Assembly (NCBI GenBank): GCA_020650975.1
Contig: JAIPMN010007427.1
Span: 1-54,219, forward strand
From: Apostichopus californicus
Lineage: Eukaryota; Echinodermata; Holothuroidea; Aspidochirotida; Stichopodidae
DNA length: 54,219 nucleotides
Direction of reading: 5' to 3'
Part shown: piece by piece, positions 1 to 11,170 of the stretch
How the letters are laid out: every line of letters starts with the position of its first letter
How positions within the stretch are numbered: position 1 is the stretch's first letter
Program-made: the position numbers and the translations under genes
Notes under the pieces: model-generated
Told to the model about the DNA's origin: nothing
The model's database searches: none
Seen by the model: only the letters and a program-made list of their open reading frames with translations

Positions 1-339
1 AAATTGTACACAAAAAATTTGAGGCATAAAAGGTCAGCAGAAATAAATTTCGTGAATGGACAAGTCAAAATTTTTGCCTCGATAGAGTAACCTCACGTGT
101 TATGCACAGAGCTATTATGGGCTTCCCTCAGGCAGCCCAGAGGCCTTATACACGCCCTGTGCTACGCGATAATATAAACACAATTACCATCTATGTTTCT
201 AAAACTATTATGCCACCGAACTTCGCCAGAACCTTTTTTTTGGCAAACAAAAAATAAAGCATACGGGAGGGGGGGGGGGGGGGTTGAGCGATCACCGACA
301 TCTCACATAAAGGTCGTCATCAATTTTTTTTTTTTTTTT

Positions 340-415
340 TGCTAAACTTTTTTTTTTTGGGTGACGGCCAATAGGGGGGGCGCGCGCCTGTTGCGCCCCC
401 CTGGATACGCCCCTG
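340..415. mobile_element. Right-end fragment of a hAT-like non-autonomous element
   Basis: The stretch ends in CTGGATACGCCCCTG, whose reverse complement CAGGGGCGTATCCAG matches the usual hAT-type terminal inverted repeat. Just inside lies a G-run/C-run dyad, GGGGGGCGC pairing with GCGCCCCCC, which is common in these elements. I could not find a matching left end or 8-bp target duplication in the preceding 340 bases, so this is probably a truncated copy. Confidence 0.5.
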
Positions 416-1645
416 AAAATGGCTATGAAAGACAAGCACTGTCTAAAAATGATATACCCCTTTCATCCACTCCCATGCATCTAATACTATACAGTGCACA
501 CAATCGGAAATAACCTTCTATACGCCTCTGAGTATATAGTCGTAGTTATAATGCACAAACTGTAAGTTCTCGAAGTCGATGTACACCCCATTTAATCATA
601 ATAAATATGCGAGCCTGTCAACTGGGTTCTTTGAGCAGTCACTGTTTTAAGCATATACGCTAGGCGGTTTATTATAAACTTAGAAAAGTACCAATCACAA
701 AACAGCAATCGTATTTAATGAGTTAAATATATCTTATGCCGGATAATTTGTTAGTTCTGGAAGTATGCTATTTTAGAATTGTAACATATATCGTAAATGT
801 AGTAAACAAAAAAAAGTCCCAAATAGTTGAAATACCCATCTTGATGAAGATTTAACTTATAGTAAGCTATTTTTGTGGTAGAAATTACTGCAAGTTGTTA
901 TGTGACAATATATCATTAGTATAGGCTATTTCATCAACTGGGCAACCGATGTTCCCCCTTAACTTGTATGTAGCCGATATACAATGTTTCAGTTTCAACC
1001 TAACACGGGAGCACATGTTAAATGATAAAGAAGTTCGCAAAAGTAACGTAATTATGCGGTAACTTTAAAACTCTCATCCTCAGTTTTCTCTGAGTAAAAT
1101 GGCCATGTGTGACTGGGACTGATATTTGCTTGGCATTTCCACGGTCCAGTTGTCTATTTGTCCTGCTTAAACGAGCATGACCAGCTGAAACTTGAAAGGG
1201 GTTATTCATCTTGGTAGCAAACAAGAAGAGTGTGCTCGATAGTGAAAAAAAGCGGAGTTTTAGTGAGAGTAAACAACGGTATAAAGGAAGTTGTCCATTC
1301 ACCTCTTTTTCTCACACACTCTTAGCTACCGTGGAGGTGTACATAGTGGGCAAATGGCCGCCGATTTTATCCACATTATATACAGAAATGTTTGACTTTT
1401 ACGAGGTGCTTAGTATGTTGAAGAGGAGAATTAGTTACGGAGAAGGAGGAGGTATCATGTTGAATTGACACGCCACCAGAGTAGTGTTTGCCCCGCCCCT
1501 GAACAACAACGGGACATTGTCAACCATGTTTGTTCACACCGTGCACATCACGTCGACAGTTGTGGCGCTATCAGAGAGCCCTTATACAGTGGAGTAGGTT
1601 GAACGTAACATTGTTGCTTGGTACAGACATGTGAATATGTCCCAT

Positions 1646-1662
1646 ACGACGACGACGACGAC
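1646..1662. repeat. (GAC)n microsatellite
   Basis: A short uninterrupted ACG/GAC trinucleotide run of between five and six units in non-coding sequence. Confidence 0.8.
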
Positions 1663-2279
1663 AAAGTTGTATCTTTCGACATAAGTATATATACAAGTGC
1701 AATGCAAGTCATCTAAAGATGAAATTGTTGGCAAATTTTGCTGTCATGAGATTCGTTCATTCATTATACCTGTGCCTGTGAGTGTTCCGTCTACTGTCGT
1801 TCACAGTAAGTATACAATGTTTATGTACCTTGTATATAATATGTACAGATGCCTACAAACAGTTAATAAGCTTGTTATTGCTATACAGAATCTGCAATTG
1901 TCAAATCAGTCGTGGCTGTAGCTATAAGCTGAATGTATGGTCTTTTTTAAAATGACTCGAAATGACTATACGAATTCAACAGCTAAAAAGAAATAACCAA
2001 CGTATCTAGCTTAAAATGTAAACCAAACCGTATAACCTCTGGCAGAATTATTGATCTTTTTCTCATTCACTGTGTCCGTGTATCGCTTGTCTCCGTTATA
2101 TTTGGATAACTTCATCTCAATTTTAGCGAATGGTAATAAATGTATAAGTATACAACGATTGAAAATTCATTCTACCAAATTATGGACAGTAAACAAAGAA
2201 CAATGACAATTCTTTCCTCACCATTGATGGTGTCTTCACCGAAATGAACTCTCCATTGTTTTATCATGATTACATTTAT

Positions 2280-2960
2280 TCTCAAACTATCGAGCTATTT
2301 TACCGAAACTTTCCACTTTTTTAATCTCAGAATTGCGACTATTTTTTCTTATTCAAAATGTCGACTATTTCCTGGGGAAATTTCCACATTTGTGTTTGTA
2401 CTTATTTTGGTGTTTCTTTTCTTAACATTCCGATTGGAAAAGTAGAAATCTGACCTTTATACGTATGACATTTTTTGGACTTTATTTTTTCATAGTGTTG
2501 ACTATTTTGTTGCCAAAGGTAGAGTTTTTGCACAAATTCAATTATTTGAATCAAGGTCTCAACTTTCGATATCAAAAGTTCCACTACTCCTCAAATATAT
2601 TCCTCAAAATTTCTATTTTCGTTTTTTTAACATTTCCGAGTATTGTATATCAAAATTGCGACTATTTCTTGAAACTACAACTTTTATATTAAAATTTCGA
2701 CTTGTTCCTTAAACTTTTGATCTTCCATATCAAACTTTCGACAATCTAACTCAAAATGTTAATTTTTCTTGATGACAAATTTGTTGGAAAATTTCGACAC
2801 TTCATGTTGAAATTTTGAAATATTTTTTTTCCATCAAGTTTGCCATGGACGTTTTATTTCGGATTTTCATTAAAAAAGACTCTCGGAGTTTATTGTAATG
2901 TTGACAATTCACATTGAAAGTTTGACTTTTGATGTTACTTCGAGGAAACGAGTCGAAATA
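2280..2960. repeat. Degenerate AT-rich tandem repeat
   Basis: The core TTGCGACTATTT or close variants (AATTTCGACTTGTT, AATGTCGACTATTT, GTTGACTATTTTG, CTTTCGACAATC) recurs many times at irregular intervals of a few tens of bases. It is usually preceded by a CAAAAT-like stretch. The decay suggests an old satellite or minisatellite. Short open frames inside it come from the repeat and are not taken as genes. Confidence 0.5.
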
Positions 2961-5722
2961 TTGACGGATTATGAGATGAAAAAATCGAGCATTTGCTTTA
3001 TTACATATGTTGTGATTTTGCTGCGCCGTGGTCACGGCTATACGCCACCTAAGCCGAAAAGATAGGGGTGGGGGGGGGGGTACACGTCAAGGACAGAGGT
3101 TAATGCTTCCTTTCTGATGGGCCCGGGGGAGGGGTGGGGACAGATTATTCTTATTATCCGAGAATTACCCAACAAAAATTTGCAACTGTTCATCCTTCAT
3201 CCTTCAACCTCTAACTGTATAAGTTTTATGTTGTTATCATATTTAACTTAACGGCTAACGTGCTTCAAATGATCAGAATTTGATTTGATGATTAACATTT
3301 CGCCGTTCGGACACTCATGTCAGTTGACGTATGGTCATAATAGTGACACTGCTATCACATATACTTAGCAAAACAACATTCAATGTTGTTCCTTATGCTG
3401 TTGCATGTATTATTGTGTCTGGATGAATCATGCATATATAATGAGCAAATCTTTGATCGCTTTAAAGATGTTAAAAGATGTTTATAGTCTCTACGGCTGA
3501 CGTCACAACAGTTATATGGAAAGCGGCGATCCATTGTTCCTTAGGGCCACGGTTATCTCCTTTTCTAAGTAATACGATTGAGAACAACCAAATTTATCAT
3601 CTTCTTCTTCTTCTTTGTAATGTGCTCTTCTTCGTCTGTTCCATTCATAATCTAAGCCTCCTTGGTGGAATCAGATCTTCTTTAAGGTAAGAAAGCTTTA
3701 TCTATTAGAGTCTTGGAATGGCTTAACGATAGGATAGAGTCCTGAGTCCTTATTGTTCTTTTAGCTAACAATGGATGAATCTTTATCCTGTCTTTTCCTT
3801 CCTTTTACTTTGTATCAAACGAACAAACAGTTATACGGTTAGTCTAGAGAACACCGACGGTTCTTTTTTTTGTTAAAGAGATTAAACAAAAAACGAACCA
3901 AAGAAGTAAAAACAGACCCTGCTAGTTTTGTTGGTTTTGACACTATTATAAGCTGCCTGTGACCATCCTACAATGACCAGAATCAGCGCTAATGTTTAGG
4001 CTATATTGGAAAATGTCTATAGGCGATGACTATGGGCTTTTGACAGAATTTTAGTCTTCATCTTATAAAGTGCAAGTAAAAAGAAAACTTTGAGAGCTAG
4101 TAATGCTTTTACATACATGCTATTCTGGTTTCCAAGACACCAGGTTTAAAATATTATTAATCTTTGGAATGCTCCTTTAAGGATGAATTGATGATGACGT
4201 CAGCTCCTCAATCAATGCAGAACTTAAGGTTAATGTTTCTCCATTGTTTTATAAATTCTGATAGCTCAAACAAACCATATTCTTTCAATTTCAAATGAAC
4301 AAGAGATCACCCTTGGGGACATTCCATATCAATTGTCTTTGACTATAAGTTGTACTACATTGTAAACATGTCATTTGAAGCAAGTATTATGTTTTCCCGT
4401 TGAGTTAAGTTGTGTATTATCTGAGGAACTGACCTACTGGCCATGTGTTAGACTATACAGTCCAGTCGCTTTAAATAATAAAGCTTAACTGATTAAAGGT
4501 TCATTTCTCAAATAAACAAAACATACAAAAAGGACTGAAAGTAGCAGTGTTATTAATGTCCTACAACATATCAACATTAATTTTGTGCCGTAAGTCATTC
4601 TTTAATATATATGTGTAAGGGAAGGCACAGTTAATCGCACTAAAACTGCGTCACCATTATGTAGCCTATATAGGCAAAGTGTTAAGACTTCGTGATAACA
4701 TATAAGAAAAACATGAATTCAAGTTGCTTTGTTAAACGTTTGATATTCAGAATCGAAACTAAAGCCCCTTCACAATGCAGATCATTAGATTGACGATTTC
4801 ACTTTTAATTTCACTTGATTTAAGAGTTTTCAAAACTTACGACGTCGTTCTTGTGTGTGTGTTTAGTATGTAAAGTGGGGCGAAAGAGCAACTGGGTCTT
4901 GAATATAAACGTTTGTGTTAACCATTGGTGACGAAAAAGAACATATAGATTACATGTTTTCTTTTGTTGATTGCTGTATATAGTTTATACACCCCCAAAA
5001 TGAGCAACACCATCAGACACGCAAGGACCACCCATTGTTTGTCGAAGTTAGTTTACACATCTTCAAGAATAACAGGTAGTTAAGTAATGTGCCCCCTTCG
5101 AAACCGAAGGACACACAGAAATTGACCAATTTCTACTTTCATTGTCCAAAAATCGTTGTTAGTTTGTTCAATGTCTTGACATTATGCCTGGACACTGGAC
5201 CGTTCTCTTTGATCGTTACCGCTATTTATATAGTGGACAAGCTCCATGCATACAAATGGTTTCTGTTTATATGACATTTGCATAATTTGACGAAATGTTC
5301 AATTCTTTTGTAAGGTTACTTTTACTGAAAAAAATGCGTAGAAGGGCCGGGTGAGCACTGACTCGGAAAACAGTAGGTCTGTGAATTTTCAGAGAATTAC
5401 CTTTGTTACTCCGGGTAACACGTTTTCTATTTTGTCTCAGTCTGCATAAAGTGTACATTTCAACGTCCACCACTTAAGGCTTGATTTCCCTTTGATGTCC
5501 GCAGAAAATTGACACAAGGTGATTTGCATACACATAACGAAGATTTGAATATTCATCAAACTACGTGCATTTTAACACCATAGCGAATATAGGCTCTGTT
5601 CAGACCGACTGCAGAGTTTGAGCGAGTAAGCTTATGAAAGAGCAGCGGTTGAGGGAAGGGAAAATAAAACAGTCTGCGTGTGTTGAGCTATATATGACCA
5701 TGGGTGATTTGAGACCAATTAC

Positions 5723-6089
5723 TTAAAGGCATTGAAGACTCGCCCCAAACCGCGTGCCGCCCTCTGAAAAAGTTAACTTTCCGATGCTTGCAAGTGAATT
5801 TTTTTCTTGTCGCTACAAAATGCAGACAGTTAATGAAACGTGATACCTTGTTATATTTTATCTAGACCTGAGATGTCCATCTCTGCTGTGTACACTACGT
5901 TATGCATGTGTATTGACCGTAGCTGCATGAATTGACTGTATATAGTGTCTAATTACCGACGGTAGCAAGCTGTGTGTGTATTTTCTGGGATCGATGGTTG
6001 TGTCTAACACTTCTGTTACACCTCATTCGAAACTATAGGTCATTACCGGCATCAGACGTTTCTTTTTGTGCGAGTCTTCACTCCCTTAA
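5723..6089. mobile_element. TTAA-flanked MITE, copy 1 (piggyBac-like)
   Basis: A 359-bp element sits between two TTAA tetranucleotides at 5723-5726 and 6086-6089. It begins AGGCATTGAAGACT and ends AGTCTTCACTCCC, which form imperfect terminal inverted repeats. A second, clearly homologous copy in the same orientation lies at 41273-41632 and is also bounded by TTAA. TTAA target duplication is the signature of piggyBac-superfamily insertion. There is no transposase frame, so this is a non-autonomous derivative. Assignment to piggyBac rests on target site and termini only. Confidence 0.8.
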
Positions 6090-7065
6090 AAGCCAACACA
6101 CTCGCTGTTTTACCTTCATGGTCAGACGGTATGATTGGAGTAAGCACTCAGCTCCCAAATGAGCTATATAGGCAAAGGTTACATCATACACAGTTTATCT
6201 TCGTTTTCAGTTCACTTCATCGAAATTAATTGTTTTCTCTCTTCCGTTTTGTTTCTTACGTACGTTTAAAGGTAACTTCACTATATTCTGCCAAAGTCAA
6301 AGACGAAGTCATTATAATCCCAAAGTCACAAAGAATATACATAATATTCCACGACACGCCAGTGATAGGCAGTCTGTCGTCTAATTTGCTGGTCTTTTTC
6401 CTTCGCTTGTTTTGTGACCACCAAAAATGGTAGGGCTGAAATAAATGAATTACGATCAGATAATTGGGAAATTTAAGTGACCTATCAATTTTTATTCTCA
6501 AGCGAAATACTTGTACGTGACTGTCGGTATTAATTAATGAAGATTGATAAACAAAAAGAAAGAAAATAATGGAATATCACCAAGGCTTTGGCACGAAGAC
6601 ACGACAAATATAATCATGTATTTTAAGAATTTATTTCTGACCATATTATTATGCTTCATTTGTAATTTTAATATATATATTTTTTATTTTACATTTTAGG
6701 CAGTTGTGAACGACCTCTGCAGTCACTTTGATGCTGAAATTTCATGCAAAACGTTTTTTCCGGCCTATTTGGTACCGCCGTACTGAACTGATTAACACCA
6801 GAATTTATGCCTGAATTTGATGTTGATTCAGATGAGGAGCTTTAGCATTGGTTCTTTAGTCAACTCTTACACGGCTGGTTTCCCAACAATATCTTCGAGG
6901 AGAGACGTTCGTCTGCTTTGGGTTTAATTATGAAGCCCCACGGCTAGTAACTTTCTTGCACAACAAAATTACTCATTTGTTCAATGGACTGCGCGTATAT
7001 GTAGTTCTTACACAAGCCTAGGTCGTTTGTGATTATTGGATACCATTGGAATGCTCGTAACTGGA

Positions 7066-7087
7066 AGAAAGAAAGAAAGAAAGAAAA
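7066..7087. repeat. (GAAA)n microsatellite
   Basis: About five GAAA units lie 50 bases upstream of the start codon of the 494-aa orphan gene. If transcribed, the run would be in its 5' UTR. Confidence 0.8.
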
Positions 7088-7138
7088 CAGAGTAATGTAA
7101 ATAAACAACTGGCAATGAACAAATAGAGTCAGTCGAGA

Positions 7139-8623
7139 ATGACTACTGCATGGGATAAGATAGCAAAGAAGGGAAGACAGAAATCTAAACGCTTCTTATC
7201 TGAGCAGGTAGATGGACTGAGAAGAAATCTAACTGACATTGTACTTGGTCAATCAGAAACCCGTGTAGCTCACATCCAAACCGACTGCACGAACCAAGCA
7301 ACGACTTCTTTCAGAGGCAGAGAAGCAAGAGACAGCCTTGAAACGACCCATTCCAAAAGGTTTTACAACTCCTTGAGACAGTGTGACTCAAAGGGGACAG
7401 ACTTGTCAAAAGAACAACAAGTAGAAAAACAAATTGAGAACCGGCTTCATTCAGCTGGCAAGGATCAGCTGACCAAAGTGTCTTCAACAGACAGAAAAGG
7501 ACGTGTTAAAAGGAGACCAAGGAACGCACACTCAGAAGAAGGAGTGGGACAAAGAGGTGAATATTTGAAAGAACTAAATATAAATCGAGATAATAACCGG
7601 TCGAGTTATCCACCACTGGTGGCAGCTAATAATAGTAACGAGGCGCCAATTTGGCCTGATACCAAAGTGCAGACGGCAGTGTCCTACGAAGTACAGAAGG
7701 ATCAAGAACTCCAAAAGCAGCGTTTGCTGTCACGTGACTGCTCGATTCGAATGGAATATTCGACAAGGCTCAAGACCTCGGTGAAGAGTACAAAGCGCGA
7801 GGTCTCAAGTTCGTCAAATGGCGAACGAAAAGATTCTTTCGAAAGGATCAGAAGCTACTCTACTGGAGGGAGGATGACAGGCAAACAAAGCACAAAGAAA
7901 CAAACTGACGTCATCATTAGGAAACCGCCTAAAGCTCCTAGTTGGCAATCACTACTCAGTCCAAGTCCATCGTCCACGCATTCCTCATCTGAGAAGAAAA
8001 AACATTTAAAAAAGACGGAGTCGATTCCAAAATCGATTGGGCTAACTCAATTGAAGCCGGATGACACCGTCACCCCTCGTCCACCCAAACCACCCAGTTG
8101 GCAAACCCTGACAATTCCGAGCCAAACAGACACAAATTGGCGGTCTAATTCTCCGCTCAATTCAAACCACCTTTCGAAGCTACCTCAATCAACTCAATGT
8201 GGTGAAAGTGAGCGAGAACCATCGGAGCCCACACGTGAGGAAGATTCGGTATCGGATATTAGTGCGCAGAGTGATTCACCGGATCAACGAAGACAGCGAA
8301 AGATTAACATCAAACGAACCAGATCTCGTTTCATTGACAGTAAAGAAGTGCCAAAACAACAGACAGTGGTTCGTCTATCTCAGGCAAAACCTCTGGAGTA
8401 TAATTTAAGAGAAACAGAATTCGATAATATGATCTATTTGAGAGAAAACGCGGAGAGATGTAAACGTTGGTTGCAATCATTAGAATACCAGGATCATCGG
8501 AAAAACTCTGAATATTTGGATGATGGAGGACAATTTTTGAATAATGAAGAATCGTTTCGTGAGAAATATAACTTTATTGGATCGCCCTATCCTTCATCAG
8601 TTTCATCACATGGAACTTTATGA
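7139..8623 (+). CDS. Orphan basic, probably disordered protein, 494 aa, single exon
   Basis: I do not recognise the family. The frame runs 1485 bases with an ATG at 7139 and an in-frame TAG at 7124-7126, so the ATG is the likely start unless an upstream exon splices in between. The protein is hydrophilic and rich in Lys, Arg, Ser, Gln and Pro, with no signal peptide or membrane segment, which suggests a nuclear or cytoskeletal disordered protein. A motif recurs twice 52 residues apart: PPKAPSWQSL at 263-272 and PPKPPSWQTL at 315-324. Residues 391-397 read IKRTRSR. The last 80 residues look more ordered, with a charged segment FDNMIYLRENAERCKRWLQSLE at about 428-449. The coding exon is intronless, unlike the three recognisable genes here. 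It is convergent with the orphan exon at 11171-12348, with which it shares an IKRTxSR heptamer. A possible poly(A) signal AATAAA lies at 9369-9374. Confidence 0.7.
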   Translation: MTTAWDKIAKKGRQKSKRFLSEQVDGLRRNLTDIVLGQSETRVAHIQTDCTNQATTSFRGREARDSLETTHSKRFYNSLRQCDSKGTDLSKEQQVEKQIENRLHSAGKDQLTKVSSTDRKGRVKRRPRNAHSEEGVGQRGEYLKELNINRDNNRSSYPPLVAANNSNEAPIWPDTKVQTAVSYEVQKDQELQKQRLLSRDCSIRMEYSTRLKTSVKSTKREVSSSSNGERKDSFERIRSYSTGGRMTGKQSTKKQTDVIIRKPPKAPSWQSLLSPSPSSTHSSSEKKKHLKKTESIPKSIGLTQLKPDDTVTPRPPKPPSWQTLTIPSQTDTNWRSNSPLNSNHLSKLPQSTQCGESEREPSEPTREEDSVSDISAQSDSPDQRRQRKINIKRTRSRFIDSKEVPKQQTVVRLSQAKPLEYNLRETEFDNMIYLRENAERCKRWLQSLEYQDHRKNSEYLDDGGQFLNNEESFREKYNFIGSPYPSSVSSHGTL

Positions 8624-11170
8624 CGAGTAACCATAGTTAGGTGTATACCTCTAGTCTAAATTATAGTGTAAGTAGCTATTAGCTAAGTAAAATGTCGGCG
8701 ACCAGTACCGGTAGTTGATATGTTGTGACGTCATAGTGGTTAATCAGTGGCTCAACCAATACCAAAACCACATATTTGGTGTGGATGGGAGAGTGAGTGA
8801 CCCCTTAACGAAGGAGAGGGGGGGGGCGAATAGGGACAGTGCATGTCACTAACGTATTGTATAAAATATGTTTCATTGGGAAAGAGGGATCTCAGCTCAT
8901 ATTATCACCATCCATGACTACGTCAATGGTATGATGAGTACAGCGACGTAATCCCCAATGTTGTACTTGGGGGGGGGGGAGGCTAAATATTATGCCGTCC
9001 ACGGGAGGGGTCCCATTCTCCTTTGAGAAATTGTGGTAAATTAAGAGGGGATTACCCTGCAAAATGGTGCTATGTTTTGTATTTTTTGAAACAATATATT
9101 TAAGAACGTTCAACTGTTTAGATTGTACCGCACATACATGTTATATATTTATGTACAGTGCACTATATGATTTTTTGTTGTTGTAATATTCTGCCTGCAA
9201 GTGGGAGGAGGGGGGGGGGGGTGAGGGGATAATCCCCTTGATTTTATTCTAAAGCCTCGCCCCAGAAGTGTACGTGGTTTCGTCCTCGGACAAATAATAC
9301 CATTATTTATTATAGGCGACAGGTCTGATTGTTGTGTATATATCAAACAGAAAAGTAAGAAAGTAAGTAATAAAGTAATTATACAAATGTCATAAATTTC
9401 AGCACATTTTAGACATATAATGCATGTAAAGCTGTGGTACGAGTCCATGTAACTTTGCAAGAATCGGAAAAACGACTTACATCAAGTCTTATAACGGGAA
9501 CTGCTGAATGCAATGCATGTATTCCGCATATATGGAACTGTGTGATACATGCCGCGTCGGATGAAGAGAGTTTGCATATAGTGAGTTGAGGGATGGGTGT
9601 GGGGGAGGGGGGTTGAAACAACTAATTTGCTCGCTTCCGTTGGTTGATTTGATCTAAACCAGACAAAGTTCATAATTATAAAGATCATAAATAATACGAT
9701 CGGTGTATGTCAAAGGTCATGAGGCTGTCGATTACTGCAATAGCTGTACATGATTCAATTGTGTACCGCAGTTACTGTTAATGCTTGTTCAAATTACGAA
9801 GTATTATAGACGCTCATATGGAAACACATATGAACATGAAAATATATTTTAAATGTTATTTATATCGTAAAGTAATAATAATTGGTAAAAATGTCACTGT
9901 TTTGAACACTTGCAGTTATATAGATAAAACACGCTTGGTCACAATCTCTTTGAAAGTTCGCGTATTTTAGTAATTTTTAATTCGAAACTTAACGAACACA
10001 TCGCACATTACCGGTACACTATAGTGACGTCTTACATTCCTTTGTCTTCTCATTGTGAGGTTCCTTTGTTTTAAGAGTACAATTTGTAGGACGATATAAA
10101 TGTTGTAGAAAAGAACTGTCTGAATATGAATACACAATCATATAATACATGTATTAATACACATATTAATTCACGGTTCAGTCTGACGAGAGACAGGAAA
10201 CTTATTGATGAGCAACTCCTCATCAAAAATTCAAAATTAATAGAAGCGTTGTGTAATGAAAACAGCATGTGTGCTTCTGCTTTAAGATGAACAACGTTTC
10301 GGTAGAAGAAAAAGAATAAAACAAAACAAAGCCTCGATTTTTCCCCATTTCTCTTACTTTATATATTTACAATATAAAACAAATTAAAGATGGGATGATA
10401 ATGTACATCAAGAACATAGAGTACTGCAAATCAAAGGCCTTATCCGGGCTACGTAACTAACCTCCCTACCTCCCCCCCCCCAATCCCTCAGTTACTGAAT
10501 TTCCGTATAGGCATAGGATATGGTGAGGAGGCATGAGGGCACAGTATTTATATGAGTATGTATTTGCCCCTCACTTTTTCAACTGGGGACGCATACGGCA
10601 GTAATTAACCATTCAATTCGATCCTTTGTTTTGGTAAAAGGAGTGCCAGGCAATCTAATTATAATTTTGTTTCGTTCCATAAACCGTCCATTAAATGTCC
10701 CATTTTTTGCCCCACACCCTTCTTTTTTTTGCTCTCTTTATCTGTTTTGACATGTAAAATCAAATTTTGATGACACACTGAAATTCGAACAGCTATAATT
10801 AAGTTAAGTTAAAGAGAGATTTGGACATAGAATAGCCGATATATATCTACAGAAGTAAAATTCTTATGATGAAGACGTCAGACACCAATGGCTTTCCACC
10901 CACCCCATCCTTCACCTGTTGATAGCTCCCTACTCAAACGGGTGTTCTAACGATATATAAATACTGGCTTTTAATTGGAATGAGTCAACATCACTGCAGA
11001 AAATCAACCAATAATACATCTTATATATTCCATTACTTTAATTTGCAGTTTATCATATAATTACCACAAAGTTGGCACAGTTCATTTTCGGACTTGTCCA
11101 CTATGGATACTCGGCATTATCGTTTTAATGTTATATTTGCATATATCCTTACAATCTTTAATGATGTATG
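8624..11170. other. Convergent intergenic region
   Basis: This lies between the 3' ends of the two orphan genes. It contains G-runs at about 8819, 8970 and 9210, a TGACGTCA octamer at 8726-8733, a candidate AATAAA at 9369-9374 for the left gene, and an ATTAAA read on the minus strand (about 11124-11129) for the right gene. I see no gene in it. Confidence 0.5.

Larger units (their letters stand above)
1..7138. other. Intergenic region without a supported gene
   Basis: No stretch here has convincing coding character. The open frames are short, AT-driven and lack recognisable domains. The region holds the end of a hAT-like element near 415, poly-G and poly-T runs around 270-360, a (GAC)n microsatellite, a degenerate tandem repeat at about 2.28-2.96 kb, a complete TTAA-flanked MITE at 5.7-6.1 kb, and two perfect TGACGTCA octamers at 3498 and 4195. 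A 5' non-coding exon or promoter for the gene at 7139 could lie in its last kilobase, but I could not place one. Confidence 0.6.

Noticed and set aside
269..284. Many long poly-G/poly-C runs (also near 3067, 9206, 17225, 32825, 47469, 54205) as functional quadruplexes
   Set aside because: Most are single homopolymer runs whose length may be inflated or miscalled. Only the RNASEH2A 3' UTR site has four separated runs on the transcript strand.
3478..3690. 70-codon plus-strand frame ending near a GTAAGA donor
   Set aside because: Hydrophobic and low-complexity with no family match; a single donor-like site is not enough to call an exon.
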